Below are positions 9,390-19,600 of a DNA stretch of 64,000 nt, piece after piece. The DNA comes from Phormidesmis sp963710175 (lineage in GTDB: Bacteria; Cyanobacteriota; Cyanobacteriia; Phormidesmidales; Phormidesmidaceae), in NCBI GenBank assembly GCA_963710175.1, contig CAVPZC010000002.1, forward strand, positions 1 to 64,000, read 5' to 3'. Each line of letters starts with the position of its first letter. Positions within the stretch are counted from its first letter, which is position 1. Under the pieces are notes generated by a model. That model made no database searches. It was not told the origin of the DNA and saw only the letters and a list, made by a program, of their open reading frames with translations. A program made the translations under genes and the position numbers.

Positions 9390-10759
9390 GTACTTGGTGA
9401 GTGCCAGGATATCTTGAAAGAAGCCTTGGCGAGTGCCGCGCTGCTGACGAATCTGTTGATAGCGCTCGTCGGCCAGATGCAAGATTGTATGAAACAAGAA
9501 TGCCAATAGGTTCAGGGTCAGTAAAAAGGCAGACAGATGCTGTTTGCCATGGCCAAAGTTGTGTTCGAGGTGGTAGCCCTGAGTCTTGAGCACATTGTGG
9601 TTTTCGTTTTCAGTCTTCCAGCGGCTGCGACCAGCAGCGGCAATCTCAAAGGCTTGCGAGTCATCAATAGGGTGGTTGGTAACCCAGCTATTGAGATGGA
9701 GCACCTTGCCGTCTGCGGGCCGCGACACCGTCAGCTCACACCAGTTGACCGACAGGGCAGGGGCTTCTGAGCGCAGTGCCACATCGTTGAGATAGCGCAC
9801 TTGCCACAGCTCATCGCGGCGACCGTGGCGCTGCACTTGTGTCACCGTCTTGACATTGCCATTGGCAGCCTTGAAGCCAATCCAGTCATAGAGGGCCGGA
9901 TGTGACTCTGGCAGGCAGACGAAGATAAAGTTGAAGCGTGCAGCCAAAGCCGCTGCGCACATCGGCTGACGACTGAACAGGTCATCGCCAAGCAAGGTCA
10001 CCGCCTGCTGCTCGAATATGGCTGGCGCTGAGCCGATCCACCGTTTCGCGGCAGCTTGTTCGCAGTCCTGCTTGGTATGGCCATCTTGAGGGGTGACAAA
10101 CATAGGCGGCAGTGAAATCACAGCTGGTTCACTCGGCGCGACAATCACTGGCAACAGCGCTTTGTGCGAATAGGTCACCTGCCCGCTTTTAGACGTGCGC
10201 GTCGAGCAGCACGGACAGCTCACCTGCTGAGAACTGTAGTATTCTGTGCCGTCTAGCGCCACCAGCAGGTTGCCGCCTAGCCGCTCAAATCTTTGCAAGT
10301 AGCCCTGTGCCTGAAGCGTCCGGTAGAAGCTGATAAACGCCGGAAAAAGCCCCGCTGCTGCTAGCTGGTCAAGGATATTGCGGATCTGCACGACGCTCGG
10401 TATCTGCGTTAGCCCGAACAGACTCTGAGCATTATCTTGACCGCTGCGACTATTGAGCTGGCGCTGAAACTCTAAGAACGATGCGCTCTGCATGAAAAAG
10501 CATGAAAAGGCTCCCACAACCACATCCCTGAGACTGTAGCTAGTTGCGTTACTCGGTTGGCGCGGGTCATCCATCTGGGCAACTGCATCCCTGAGCGTCG
10601 CTGATAGACCCTCAAAACTGAGACTGGCTGGGGGCATGGGCTGAGTCATTACAGACGGAGGGCAGATTGATTGAACCTTACTGCATATCCTGGAAAACGT
10701 CTCATGCTTTTTCTAAATATCTATGGCGAATGTCCGTTAGTTGGAATTTGGAATTGCTG
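9227..10759 (-). mobile_element. Complete insertion sequence, 1533 bp
   Basis: Bounded by terminal inverted repeats at 9227-9255 and 10731-10759. Their outer 19 bp are identical (CAGCAATTCCAAATTCCAA), followed by 3 mismatches and then ACGGACA in both. A perfect 9-bp direct repeat flanks the element, the hallmark of transposition and of a fairly recent insertion. It encodes one intact transposase on the minus strand, opposite to the interrupted phosphodiesterase. The family is unassigned here: a DDE element resembling IS4-like or ISNCY groups; comparison with ISfinder would settle it. Confidence 0.93.
9303..10649 (-). CDS. DDE transposase (IS4-like/ISNCY type)
   Basis: 448 residues filling the insertion sequence between its inverted repeats. 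Candidate catalytic acidic residues: Asp in LVALDGTEYYSS, Asp in LLGDDLFSRQ, and Glu in the C-terminal RSRWKTENENHNVLK block, which is followed by GYHLEHNFGHGKQHL. A CPCC motif near residue 145 could bind metal. The frame is intact from ATG 10649 to the stop at 9303, so the element may be active. The last codons overlap, antisense, the extended reading frame of the phosphodiesterase. Confidence 0.92.
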   Translation of the reverse strand: MTQPMPPASLSFEGLSATLRDAVAQMDDPRQPSNATSYSLRDVVVGAFSCFFMQSASFLEFQRQLNSRSGQDNAQSLFGLTQIPSVVQIRNILDQLAAAGLFPAFISFYRTLQAQGYLQRFERLGGNLLVALDGTEYYSSQQVSCPCCSTRTSKSGQVTYSHKALLPVIVAPSEPAVISLPPMFVTPQDGHTKQDCEQAAAKRWIGSAPAIFEQQAVTLLGDDLFSRQPMCAAALAARFNFIFVCLPESHPALYDWIGFKAANGNVKTVTQVQRHGRRDELWQVRYLNDVALRSEAPALSVNWCELTVSRPADGKVLHLNSWVTNHPIDDSQAFEIAAAGRSRWKTENENHNVLKTQGYHLEHNFGHGKQHLSAFLLTLNLLAFLFHTILHLADERYQQIRQQRGTRQGFFQDILALTKYLWFESWTALIDFMLDEKKKSAKQMRNTS

Positions 10760-10768
10760 TTCGCACAC
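10760..10768. repeat. Right 9-bp target-site duplication of the IS
   Basis: TTCGCACAC, an exact copy of 9218-9226, immediately outside the right inverted repeat. Confidence 0.93.
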
Positions 10769-10814
10769 GGTTTATGTAGGCGACTACGAGGGGCCTTATC
10801 TCTTTGCACACTGA
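10769..10814 (+). pseudogene. Severed 3' end of the phosphodiesterase gene
   Basis: Reading on from the IS boundary in the frame set by the gene before the insertion gives VYVGDYEGPYLFAH and then TGA at 10812-10814. Joined to 8469-9226 this yields an 804-nt frame without interruption, the natural length for this enzyme class. The fragment now has no start of its own and is not expected to be translated. It ends 16 bp before the stop of the convergent ABC transporter gene. Confidence 0.88.
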
Positions 10815-10830
10815 GATTTGTAGCCGTATC

Positions 10831-12603
10831 CTAGTCCGCGTCGCCTAGCTGAAGGGCATAGAGCTTAGCGTAGACGCCGCCCTGATCGATCAGCTGCTGA
10901 TGGGTACCGCTTTCAGCAATGTGGCCCTGCTGGATGACGAGCACCTGATCGGCCTGGGTAACGGTGCTGAGGCGGTGGGCGATAACAAAGCTGGTGCGGT
11001 TTTTGAGGAGAGTCGCGATCGCATCTTGCACCAACCCTTCCGTCTGCGTATCAATACTGCTAGTTGCCTCATCCAGGATTAAAATGCGCGGGTCAATCAA
11101 CACCGCCCGAGCAATGCTAATCAGCTGTCGCTGTCCCTGGCTGAGCGATGCGCCTCGCTCGCCTAAAACCGTCGCATAGCCCTGCGGTAGCTGAGTGACA
11201 AACTCGTGAACATTAGCCACCTGAGCGGCTGCTTCAATCTCTGCTTGCGAGGCGGTCGGATGGCCAAAGGCAATATTTTCGGCAACTGTGCCGCTAAAGA
11301 GAACGTTGTCTTGCAAAACAAAGCCAATCTGTCGGCGCAGACTGGCCTGAGTAACTTTGCGAACGTCTGTATTGTCTATTCTGACTGCGCCCTCACTGAC
11401 ATCGTAAAAGCGTAAGATAAGATTGATAATTGTACTCTTTCCTGCCCCGGTAGGGCCTACTAGCGCAATCATCTGACCCGGCTGAGCACGCAGGCTGACG
11501 CGGTCTAAGATAGTCTGCCCGGACACATAGCCGAAGCTGACCTCATCAAACGTTACTTTACCCTCGATAGGAGGCATCTCAACCGCATCTGGCGCGTCTT
11601 TGAGCAGTTCGGGTTCATCGAGTAAAAAGAAAATGCGCTCTAGGCCAGCGATCGCGCTCTGCGCCTGCGTATAAAACTGACTGAGAATCTGAATTGGCCT
11701 AAAAAACTGTTGCACATAGAGTAAAAAAGCGGTGATCGTCCCCACGGTTGCCGCGCCCGTGACCGCTAAATAGCCGCCATAAGCCAGCACCCCAGCGGTC
11801 GCTAAAGTATTGAGAAAATCAATCGAAGGGAGAAAGGCTGCGGTCACTGCCACTGCCTGCACGTTGGCATCCCGGTTAGCGGCATTAAGGGCTTCAAACG
11901 TATTGATGTTGTACTCCACCCGGTTAAACGCCTGCGCTTCTTTCACACTGCTCACGTCTTCTTCAATGCGAGCAGAGAGATCGCCAATGGTTTCGCGGGT
12001 GACTCTAAACCTGACCCTGGCCCAGCGAGAGAACAAGCTGGTCGTGAGGATCATAATCGGCACGACCAAATTGCTCAGCAGCCCAAGCTGCAAATTAATC
12101 AACAGCATGGCAATAATAATGCCAATTAAACTAAACGTTTGGCCCAAAATCTGTGGAATGCTCTGGCCAAACGCCTGATTGATCACGCTGACATCGTTCA
12201 GCAGACGACTCATCAGATCGCCTGCTTCGCTTTTATCAAAAAAGCCAATAGAGAGACTTTGAATTTTGGTAAAAATGTCTTGCCGCAGCTGAGCGAGCAC
12301 TTTTTGAACAATCGCCCCTACCCGAAAGATCTGAGCGCGAATGGCAATTGTCCCAACCACGTAAACCACAGCCAGCCCGGCAATCATCCACATCAGCCCT
12401 GTGAGATTGCCTGGGCGAATAAGATTGTCAATCGACCAGCCAATGAGAAAAGGGCCAACGGCCTGAGTTGCCGCGCCGATAACAACTGCTCCAAGAGCTA
12501 CCGGCAGCTCTTTGTAATAAGGCTTGAGGTAGCCTAAAAATCGGCGAAAGGTAGAAAGCTGTTGATTGGCTTTTTGGTCAGGAGCGACAGGAGCACCGCG
12601 CAT
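10831..12603 (-). CDS. ABC exporter subunit, catalytically competent half (MdlB-like)
   Basis: 590-residue half-transporter: about six membrane helices (residues ~35-330) then a nucleotide-binding domain with Walker A GPTGAGKST, signature LSQGQRQ, Walker B ILILDEATSSID and H-loop VIAHRLSTV. The catalytic Glu and switch His are present, but the signature deviates from LSGGQ. It lies 36 bp downstream of a second half-transporter on the same strand, so the two form a heterodimeric inner-membrane exporter of the multidrug/lipid type. The substrate cannot be deduced. Confidence 0.93.
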   Translation of the reverse strand: MRGAPVAPDQKANQQLSTFRRFLGYLKPYYKELPVALGAVVIGAATQAVGPFLIGWSIDNLIRPGNLTGLMWMIAGLAVVYVVGTIAIRAQIFRVGAIVQKVLAQLRQDIFTKIQSLSIGFFDKSEAGDLMSRLLNDVSVINQAFGQSIPQILGQTFSLIGIIIAMLLINLQLGLLSNLVVPIMILTTSLFSRWARVRFRVTRETIGDLSARIEEDVSSVKEAQAFNRVEYNINTFEALNAANRDANVQAVAVTAAFLPSIDFLNTLATAGVLAYGGYLAVTGAATVGTITAFLLYVQQFFRPIQILSQFYTQAQSAIAGLERIFFLLDEPELLKDAPDAVEMPPIEGKVTFDEVSFGYVSGQTILDRVSLRAQPGQMIALVGPTGAGKSTIINLILRFYDVSEGAVRIDNTDVRKVTQASLRRQIGFVLQDNVLFSGTVAENIAFGHPTASQAEIEAAAQVANVHEFVTQLPQGYATVLGERGASLSQGQRQLISIARAVLIDPRILILDEATSSIDTQTEGLVQDAIATLLKNRTSFVIAHRLSTVTQADQVLVIQQGHIAESGTHQQLIDQGGVYAKLYALQLGDAD

Positions 12604-12639
12604 AGCTTCGAAGGAGTAGTAAGGGGGAAATGATAGGGA

Positions 12640-14391
12640 CTATTTGGCTGAGGCAGCGACCGGCTGTTTCATCTGCGATTCGAGAATGGCACCATAGAGT
12701 GAGCTGGTTCTCATCAGCTGTTCGTGGGTGCCCTGGGCAGCTAGCTTTCCTTTGTCAATGACTAAAATGCGGTCGGCGCTTTGAATGGTACTGATGCGCT
12801 GGGCGATGACAAAGGCGCTACAGGTGCGATCGCGCATCAGCGCATCCAAACCCGTCTGAATCTGGGCAGCGGTTTCCGCATCTACCGCAGAAGTACTGTC
12901 GTCGAGAATGAGAATGTGGTAGTGGGTGAGGAGAGTGCGGGCGATCGCAATCCGCTGCTTCTGACCGCCCGAAAGCCCAACACCGCGTTCCCCAACAATC
13001 GTGTCGTAGCCCTCGGGCAAGCTCTCAATGAAGTCATGAATATACGCTGTCTTTGCCACTTCAATCACATCTTCTAAGGCAGCGTCCGGTTTGGCGTAGG
13101 CGATATTGTCACGGAGCGTGCCTGAGAACAGGGTAGTTTCTTGAAAGACAATGCCGATGCGCGATCGCAAACTCTCCAATTCAAAATCGCGCACGTCTCG
13201 CCCGTCAATCCGCACTGCCCCCTGAGTCACGTCATAAAATCGCTGCAACAGATTAACGACCGTACTTTTACCCGAGCCGGTCATACCCAAAATTGCAATC
13301 AGCTCATTCGGCTTAGTCTCAAAGGAGACGCCTTGCAGCGCCGGAGTCGTTGCACCCGGATAGCGAAACCAAACGTCTTCAAACGTAATGCGACCGCCGC
13401 AGCTTTCAAAGGCAACCGGATTGGGCCGATTTTGAATTTCGACTGGCGCATCGACAATTTCATACACTCGTTCGGCGGAGGCAGCGGCTTGAGCAATTAC
13501 AGGCGCTGCAAAACCAATCAGCAGCACCGGCTGAAGAATAAACAACAGGTAGGCATTAAAAGCGACCAGTTCGCCAATCGTAAAAGTGCCGTCGATCACC
13601 TGCGCGCCGCCGTAGCCGACGACCGCCAGCGTAATTAGGTTACTCAGCAAAAAGATAAATGGAAACGTGTTGCGAATGGCGCTAAGCGTTTCTAGATAGA
13701 CCGCTACTAAGTTGTTGTTCATCTGCGTGTAGCGCTTCAGCTCGACGGGCTCGCGCACAAAGGCTTTGACCACGCGCACACCCAGCAGATTTTCGCGCAG
13801 CACTTCGTTGAGGTCACCGAGCCGCTCTTGCACCTGGCCAAACAGAGGCTGATTTTGGCTAAAAAAGCGAAACAGCAGTGCCCCGGCCAGCGGTACGACG
13901 GCCAGTGTCACCAGCGCCAGCTGCCAGTTCATAATTAGCAAAATGGTAGCAATTGTCACCAGCGTCAGCAGCGAACTGATCACCTGAACCAGGCTGGTGC
14001 CGACAAACGTGCGAATTTGCTCAATGTCGCTGGTAATGCGAGTCAGGAGCTGAGAGGTCTGCGCCTGATCGTGATAGCTGAAGCTGAGAGTTTCTATCTT
14101 GCGAAAGACCTGACCGCGCAGCTCGTAGGCGACGCTTTGGGAAATCGCTTCGGCCCAGTAGCTCTGGCCAAAGTTAAAGAGACCGCGGGCGATCGCCACC
14201 CCCACCATCATCGCCCCAGTCACCAGCACCACCTGCAAATTTTGCGGCGCAATCCCTTCGTCAATGCCGCGCCGAAAGAGCTGCGGGGTGACTGCATTTG
14301 CCGCCGTCAGCAGCAGCACGCTCACTGTTGCGCCCACAGCTAGCCAAACGTAAGACTGTAAAATCCCCAGTACGCGCTTGAGCGGTTCCAT
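12640..14391 (-). CDS. ABC exporter subunit with degenerate ATPase site (MdlA-like)
   Basis: 583-residue half-transporter: six predicted membrane helices, then a nucleotide-binding domain with Walker A GMTGSGKST and a canonical signature LSGGQKQ. However, Walker B reads ILILDDSTSAVD (Asp replaces the catalytic Glu) and the H-loop reads VIAQRISTI (Gln replaces His). This is the classic asymmetry of heterodimeric exporters. Its degenerate Walker B/H-loop would face the LSQGQ signature of the partner at 10831-12603, while its good signature completes the partner's active site. First gene of a two-gene operon. Confidence 0.93.
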   Translation of the reverse strand: MEPLKRVLGILQSYVWLAVGATVSVLLLTAANAVTPQLFRRGIDEGIAPQNLQVVLVTGAMMVGVAIARGLFNFGQSYWAEAISQSVAYELRGQVFRKIETLSFSYHDQAQTSQLLTRITSDIEQIRTFVGTSLVQVISSLLTLVTIATILLIMNWQLALVTLAVVPLAGALLFRFFSQNQPLFGQVQERLGDLNEVLRENLLGVRVVKAFVREPVELKRYTQMNNNLVAVYLETLSAIRNTFPFIFLLSNLITLAVVGYGGAQVIDGTFTIGELVAFNAYLLFILQPVLLIGFAAPVIAQAAASAERVYEIVDAPVEIQNRPNPVAFESCGGRITFEDVWFRYPGATTPALQGVSFETKPNELIAILGMTGSGKSTVVNLLQRFYDVTQGAVRIDGRDVRDFELESLRSRIGIVFQETTLFSGTLRDNIAYAKPDAALEDVIEVAKTAYIHDFIESLPEGYDTIVGERGVGLSGGQKQRIAIARTLLTHYHILILDDSTSAVDAETAAQIQTGLDALMRDRTCSAFVIAQRISTIQSADRILVIDKGKLAAQGTHEQLMRTSSLYGAILESQMKQPVAASAK

Positions 14392-14538
14392 CGGCAGCAG
14401 CCATCCTCACGGTAGATGACCAAAGGATATCAGGAGAGTGAGCATCGCTCCACTCCGACGCCTGCCAAATCTCTGCTATTTTCCATGTACCTTGCCAACG
14501 CGAACTTGAGCTTTATCGTGAGTGAGGCTTCCGCTCTG

Positions 14539-14544
14539 TATAAT
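14539..14544 (+). promoter_or_regulatory. Candidate -10 element
   Basis: A perfect TATAAT 40 bp before the ATG of the membrane protein at 14584. No good -35 hexamer is present at 16-18 bp, so this is only a candidate promoter. Confidence 0.35.
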
Positions 14545-14583
14545 TGGCTACGATGAGCTGAGCAGGCTATTGAGGATTAAGGG

Positions 14584-15237
14584 ATGAATGACCGTAAAGA
14601 AAGCAACAATCGGCTGGTCGTCTCCTATTTGATGCTGCGAAAAGCAGTCGGCTGTCTGGGCATGGGACTACCTTTCATTTTAGCCGTAGGCGGCGGTCTG
14701 TTCTTTGGGTTAGAGATTCAAAATTCAATTAGCGACTACTATTACACCGAAATGAGAGATGTTTTTGTGGGGGTGCTTTTTTCGATGGGTGTCTTCCTGT
14801 TCTCTTACAAAGGCTACGGCCAAAAAGACAATTTGCCCGCCAACATCGCAGCGGTATGTGCGATTGGCACGGCGCTATTTCCGACGACACCGCCCGACCC
14901 TTCTGCCCTAGCTGCGACCATTGGCAAGCTACACCTCCTCTTTGCAACGGCGTATTTCATTACGCTTGCCTATTTCTCTCTGGCGCTATTTACAAAAACA
15001 GACACCGCTCAGGCGACAACGCCTCGAAAGAAACAGCGCAATAGGGTCTACAGAGCCTGTGGCTACACAATTATCGCCGCCATCGTTTTAATTGTTCTGC
15101 TGTCGTTCTTACCCGCCAGTATTAGAGACCCATTGAGATCGCTCGATCCCGTTTTTTGGTTAGAGGCGATCGCCGTTTTTGCCTTCGGCGTGTCCTGGTT
15201 TGTCAAAGGCGAGGGGATTTTGGAAGACAAAAAGTGA
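14584..15237 (+). CDS. Multi-pass membrane protein, DUF998-like, function unknown
   Basis: 217 residues with about six hydrophobic helices (roughly 17-40, 57-75, 88-103, 120-140, 157-175, 190-205). The region around ISDYYYTEMRDVFVGVLF resembles small membrane proteins of the DUF998/Frag1-like group, but I cannot name a function. It reads rightward, divergent from the ABC exporter, and ends convergent with the next membrane protein. It uses the first ATG of the frame after a TTAAGGG-containing leader. Confidence 0.65.
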   Translation: MNDRKESNNRLVVSYLMLRKAVGCLGMGLPFILAVGGGLFFGLEIQNSISDYYYTEMRDVFVGVLFSMGVFLFSYKGYGQKDNLPANIAAVCAIGTALFPTTPPDPSALAATIGKLHLLFATAYFITLAYFSLALFTKTDTAQATTPRKKQRNRVYRACGYTIIAAIVLIVLLSFLPASIRDPLRSLDPVFWLEAIAVFAFGVSWFVKGEGILEDKK

Positions 15238-15289
15238 AGCTCACAACCTCTAAGAGAGTGATCGCCTCACGCCAAAAGCTGGAGGCAGT

Positions 15290-16165
15290 CTAATCTGCGT
15301 ACCCCAACCACAGTAACGTAAACAAAGTGAGATATGAGCATAAAGCAGCCGTCCCAGCCCCGCTGACCAGGCTGACTAGCGCTTGCCCAAAGCGATAGTT
15401 TCTACGCCGTAGCATCAGAGCAACAAGCAACATCGCGATCGCACCGGCTGTCATCGCCCCGCCCTTTATTAGCCTATACCAGGTCTGAAACGTCTCGTAA
15501 GTGCCAGACGGGTCGTACGGCATAACGCTGCTCAAAAAATATGAAGCCAAGAAATACGTCCCAAACCCATAGGCCAGACTGACAAACAGATTGCTGAGCA
15601 ATCCAGGCTGGTTGCTCAGCAATCCGGGCTGAAGCCAGACAAAGCAGGCTATGCTCACCCCGCCGAAGATCGCGAGTCCAAGGCCAGTCGACATCAGACG
15701 AGGCTCACCTAATTTTTGAAGAGCGTTCACGCCCCAGTATTTTTGCCGGACGGCCCGTAACTGCTGAGCGCTCAACCCCAGATCTGTCAATTCGTACTGG
15801 TCTGGCTGCCCGATTACAGAACTCATGCCCTGGCTGTTGCAGCCGACGGCCTGGCCATCATACACAGCCTCACAGCCCCTGGGGTAGGGCGGGAAGTCTT
15901 GAGACGCGCCTCCTTTTTTCCAGGTGAGCACCAGGGGGCGTCTTTGAATCGTTGTCTCGCACTGAAACTGCGGGTCTGTCTCGGTGCAGTCAAAGCTTTG
16001 AGTGGGCAGATAAACGCTATTGGGTTGAACGGCGATCGCCATGCTTGAGAAAGGGGCATCCGGCGCAGTCGGCGAATTCCACCACAGCAGCAGGAAAGAA
16101 GCGCAGATCAGCGCCGCCCATAAGCCAAGCATCGCTCTCGACAAAAATAACCTTGTTCGACGCAT
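15290..16165 (-). CDS. Hypothetical membrane protein
   Basis: 291 residues, not recognised. Hydrophobic N-terminal segment (about 10-28), then a roughly 130-residue soluble region containing six Cys (for example SFDCTETDPQFQCE and YPRGCEAVYDGQAVGCNSQ) compatible with extracytoplasmic disulfides. A C-terminal block of about four helices (165-290) follows. A 10-residue tandem repeat LLSNQPG/LLSNLF occurs near residues 187-200, from repeated DNA around 15595-15640. Convergent with 14584-15237. Confidence 0.7.
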   Translation of the reverse strand: MRRTRLFLSRAMLGLWAALICASFLLLWWNSPTAPDAPFSSMAIAVQPNSVYLPTQSFDCTETDPQFQCETTIQRRPLVLTWKKGGASQDFPPYPRGCEAVYDGQAVGCNSQGMSSVIGQPDQYELTDLGLSAQQLRAVRQKYWGVNALQKLGEPRLMSTGLGLAIFGGVSIACFVWLQPGLLSNQPGLLSNLFVSLAYGFGTYFLASYFLSSVMPYDPSGTYETFQTWYRLIKGGAMTAGAIAMLLVALMLRRRNYRFGQALVSLVSGAGTAALCSYLTLFTLLWLGYAD

Positions 16166-16662
16166 GGCACTTATCTCCTCGGCCTGTTGAAATCTAGTTG
16201 AGCTATTTTTTTGATAACTCAGCTGCTGCGCTCAGAGATCGCTCAGTGTCCACTCGTCTAACTGGCTCAGGCTACTTTGAGGAAAGGCGTTCAGCGAGCA
16301 GCCAATACGATAGGAAACGAGATAAAGCGCTAATCCGAGGCAAAATGGCTACGCAAACTGTGCCCGGCAGCACTGATTTCTGCGTTCAAAGTATTTAGCA
16401 GATCTATGGTTTTATACAGAAAGCTCTCAGGCGAGGGCAATCTATAATCACGCGCAAATACAGGGAGTTGCTGTTAGTTTGCCTGTAAGTCTTTAGAGGC
16501 GCTTGGTTCAGCAAAACAACCTGCTACGGCAGAACTTGCGGTAGCTTTCTAATGGATGGTTGATGTCATCTTGCTTGCGTTATCCGTAAATTAGTACATG
16601 ATGAATCATTGTGATCGCCGCCAACTGTCCTCCAATCCACCCGCTACAGCCCGTATTTCGCT
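16166..16662. other. 497-bp intergenic region, no feature recognised
   Basis: Divergent promoter region between the membrane protein at 15290 and the large sensor at 16663. Short open frames here lack any recognisable family. I see no tRNA, repeat or clear terminator. Confidence 0.5.
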
Positions 16663-19600
16663 ATGAATTTTGCAGCAACAGCGCTTGGCGGTTACCTCCT
16701 GATTACCCTTCCGATAGCTGGGGCTGCGCAGGCTGGTACTTTGGCTGAGCATCGCTCAAGGAGCATCGCTCAAGGAGCACCTGCCATCCGCGCGATGCTC
16801 CAAACCTCAGAGCCCTGGGTCGCCGTTGAAGCGAAGGTCAGTACGCAGCAAGTCAGACAGCTTTGGATGACCTTAGTGGTATATGGCTCGGCGGTCGGTT
16901 TAGCGGTCACGCTCATTTGGAATCGCTATCTGAGGAACGAAATTCGCCAGCGCCGGGTGGCTGAAGCCCGCCTGCAAGTGAGTGAAGAACGCTATGCAAC
17001 GCTGGCCAAAGCGATTCCTGTAGGGGTTTTTCGCACCGATGCAGCAGGTGACTGCACCTATGTTAACGAGCGCTGGTGCCAGATGACCGGATTGCTTCCC
17101 GAGATGGCTACTGGCGTTGGCTGGCAGCAGATGCTGCACAGAGAAGATCGCGCTCGGGTTGCAGCTGAATGGGCAAAGGCTGTTCGAGAAAGCCGCCCCG
17201 CCCAGATAGAATATCGAATTCAGCGGTCTGACGGTAAGGTGACATGGGTGTACGCTCAGAGTGCGGCTGAACGAGATACTAGCGGGCAGGTCGTCGGCTA
17301 TGTGGGATCTATCACCGATATTGATGGTCGCAAACGCTCAGAAAAAGCGCTACAGCAAAGCGAGGCACAGCAGCGGGCGCTGATCAGTGTCTTACCTGAC
17401 CTGATTATGCGGATTAGTAGAGCAGGCGTTTTTCTAGAGTTTCTGGCCTCTCCCAATTTTTTGGTGCTAGGTGACCCGGTCGATTGGATCGGCTCCCACA
17501 TATCTAAAAAGCTGCCAGAACTGGCCGAAGAGCGTTTAGCCGCTATTCGCCGGGTGCTAGAGACTCGAACTATCGAGATCTACGAACAGGAATTCTTTAT
17601 TGAGGGAAAAATCCAGTTTGAAGAGGTACGGGTAGTTCCCTACGGTGAAGATGAGGTGCTGTTTTTGGTGCGCGACATGAGCGATCGCAAACGCGCGGAG
17701 CTAGCTCTGCGAAAAAGTGAAGCTCAGAGCCAGGCAATTTTAAATGCGATTCCAGATTATCTGGTGCGGGTAGGAATAGACGGACGCTATCGTGAGTTTG
17801 CCAGTCCAGATCGAGATTTTGCCATCAGTTCACGAGCAGGTCTGGTCGGTCGGTCGCTAGCGGAGGTGCTGCCTGGAGAGCTAGCCAATCAACATATGTA
17901 CTACCTGCGCAAAGCTTTGCAGACTGGCGAACTACAGGTTTTTGAGCAAACTGTTCGAGTGGGCGATCGCCTCCAGGAAGAAGAAGTCAGGGTAGTCAAG
18001 AGCCATGCGGATGAAGTGCTGCTTATCATCCGCGATATCGGTGATCGCAAGCGAGCTGAGACCGCCTTACAGCGGAAGCTTCAGAAGGAAAAAGTTTTTA
18101 GCCGGGTGGTTCAGACCATACGCAACTCCCTTGATTTAACCACCATTTTTGCCGCCGCCGCCACCGAAATTGCCCAGCTGCTGCCTGGCCTAAACTGCTC
18201 CATCGTTCAGTATTTGCCCGAGCGAGGTATCTGGAAAATTATCGACCGGGTCTGCTCCGATCCAGATCTACCAAGCTGGGTGGGGTTTGAAGTATCAGAC
18301 ACAGATAATCCCTTTGCAGACCAGCTCAAGCAGCTTCAGATTGTGCGGGTAGAAGATACTCGCGAGATTGACAATATCAGCAATCAGCCAGCGGCTCAGT
18401 CAATGCCAGGGGCCTGGTTAATGATTCCGTTGGTGGTTGACAATAAAGTTTGGGCAAGTCTGTCTTTAAGCATTTCGCAGCAGCCTTTTCACTGGGAGGA
18501 TGAGCTAGTTGATTTATTGCGAGCGATCGCCGACCAATTAGAAGTCGCTATTCAGCAGGCACGGCTCTATCAGCAAGTAGAGCAGGAAAAGCAAAAGCTG
18601 ATTAAGAGCCAAAAAGCCCTGACCCAGGCGCAGCAAATGGCTGAGATGGGCAACTGGGAATTTGACGTTGCCACTCAAGCCGCAACCTGGTCAGACAATA
18701 TGTTTCGGATCTTCGGGCTGGAGATTGCGCCAGCGATGGATGCAGCTGATGTTATGCAGAACCATATTCACCCTGAAGACCGAGCCCAGCTAGAACAAAT
18801 GCTGCATTGCGCTACGACTCAAGGGATACCCTATGAGATTGACCTGCGTTTCTTCCGGGCCGATGGCTCTATGGGCTATTTGGAGTCTCGCGGCGAGGCC
18901 GTTCGCGATCAGCACGGGCAGATTGTAAAAATCTTTGGGACTTCTCTCGATATCACTCATCGCAAACAGGCCGAAGCTAAAATTGCCAACAGCGAGGTTC
19001 GCTACCGTCGGGTTGTAGAAGCGCAGACTGACTTCATCTTGCGATCGCTACCCGATACCACTATTACATTTGCCAATTCGTCTCTGTGCAAGGCACTGGG
19101 CATTTCGCCAGAGGAGCTAGTCGGCAAAAAATGGTCTTACTATGCTAGCCCCGTAGATCTCGAAGAGAACGTTGTTCAGCCTGACATTGCGCTAAGCCCA
19201 GAACAGCCCAGACGCTTCGAGGAAAACCGAAATCGGCGAGCCAATGGTCAAATCGGCTGGACGCAGTGGCTTGATGAAGGCATTTTTGACGAGGCGGGAC
19301 AGCTGGTAGAAATTCAGTCGGTAGGGCGCGACATCACCCCGCTTAAGCAGGCAGAACAGGCCCTGAGAGAAAGTGAAGAGCGGCTGCGGCTGGTCACCGA
19401 AAACATGAGCGACCTGGTCTGTTTACACCATCCCGATGGCCGCTATCTCTATATCACACCCTCTAGTCAGACATTGCTCGGCTATAGCCCCGCAGAGCTG
19501 ATCGGGCGCGATCCCTATACGCTGTTTCATCCAGAGGATTGCGACCGGATTCGCCAAAGCCATCAACTAGTGCTGAAGGGGATTACTAACCCCATGACCT

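Noticed and set aside
14516..14544. Full sigma-70 promoter before the membrane protein at 14584
   Set aside because: Only the -10 box is good; the best -35 candidates are wrong in sequence or spacing.
16198..16398. 66-codon frame in the 16.2-16.6 kb gap
   Set aside because: No ribosome-binding site, no family and biased towards random composition.
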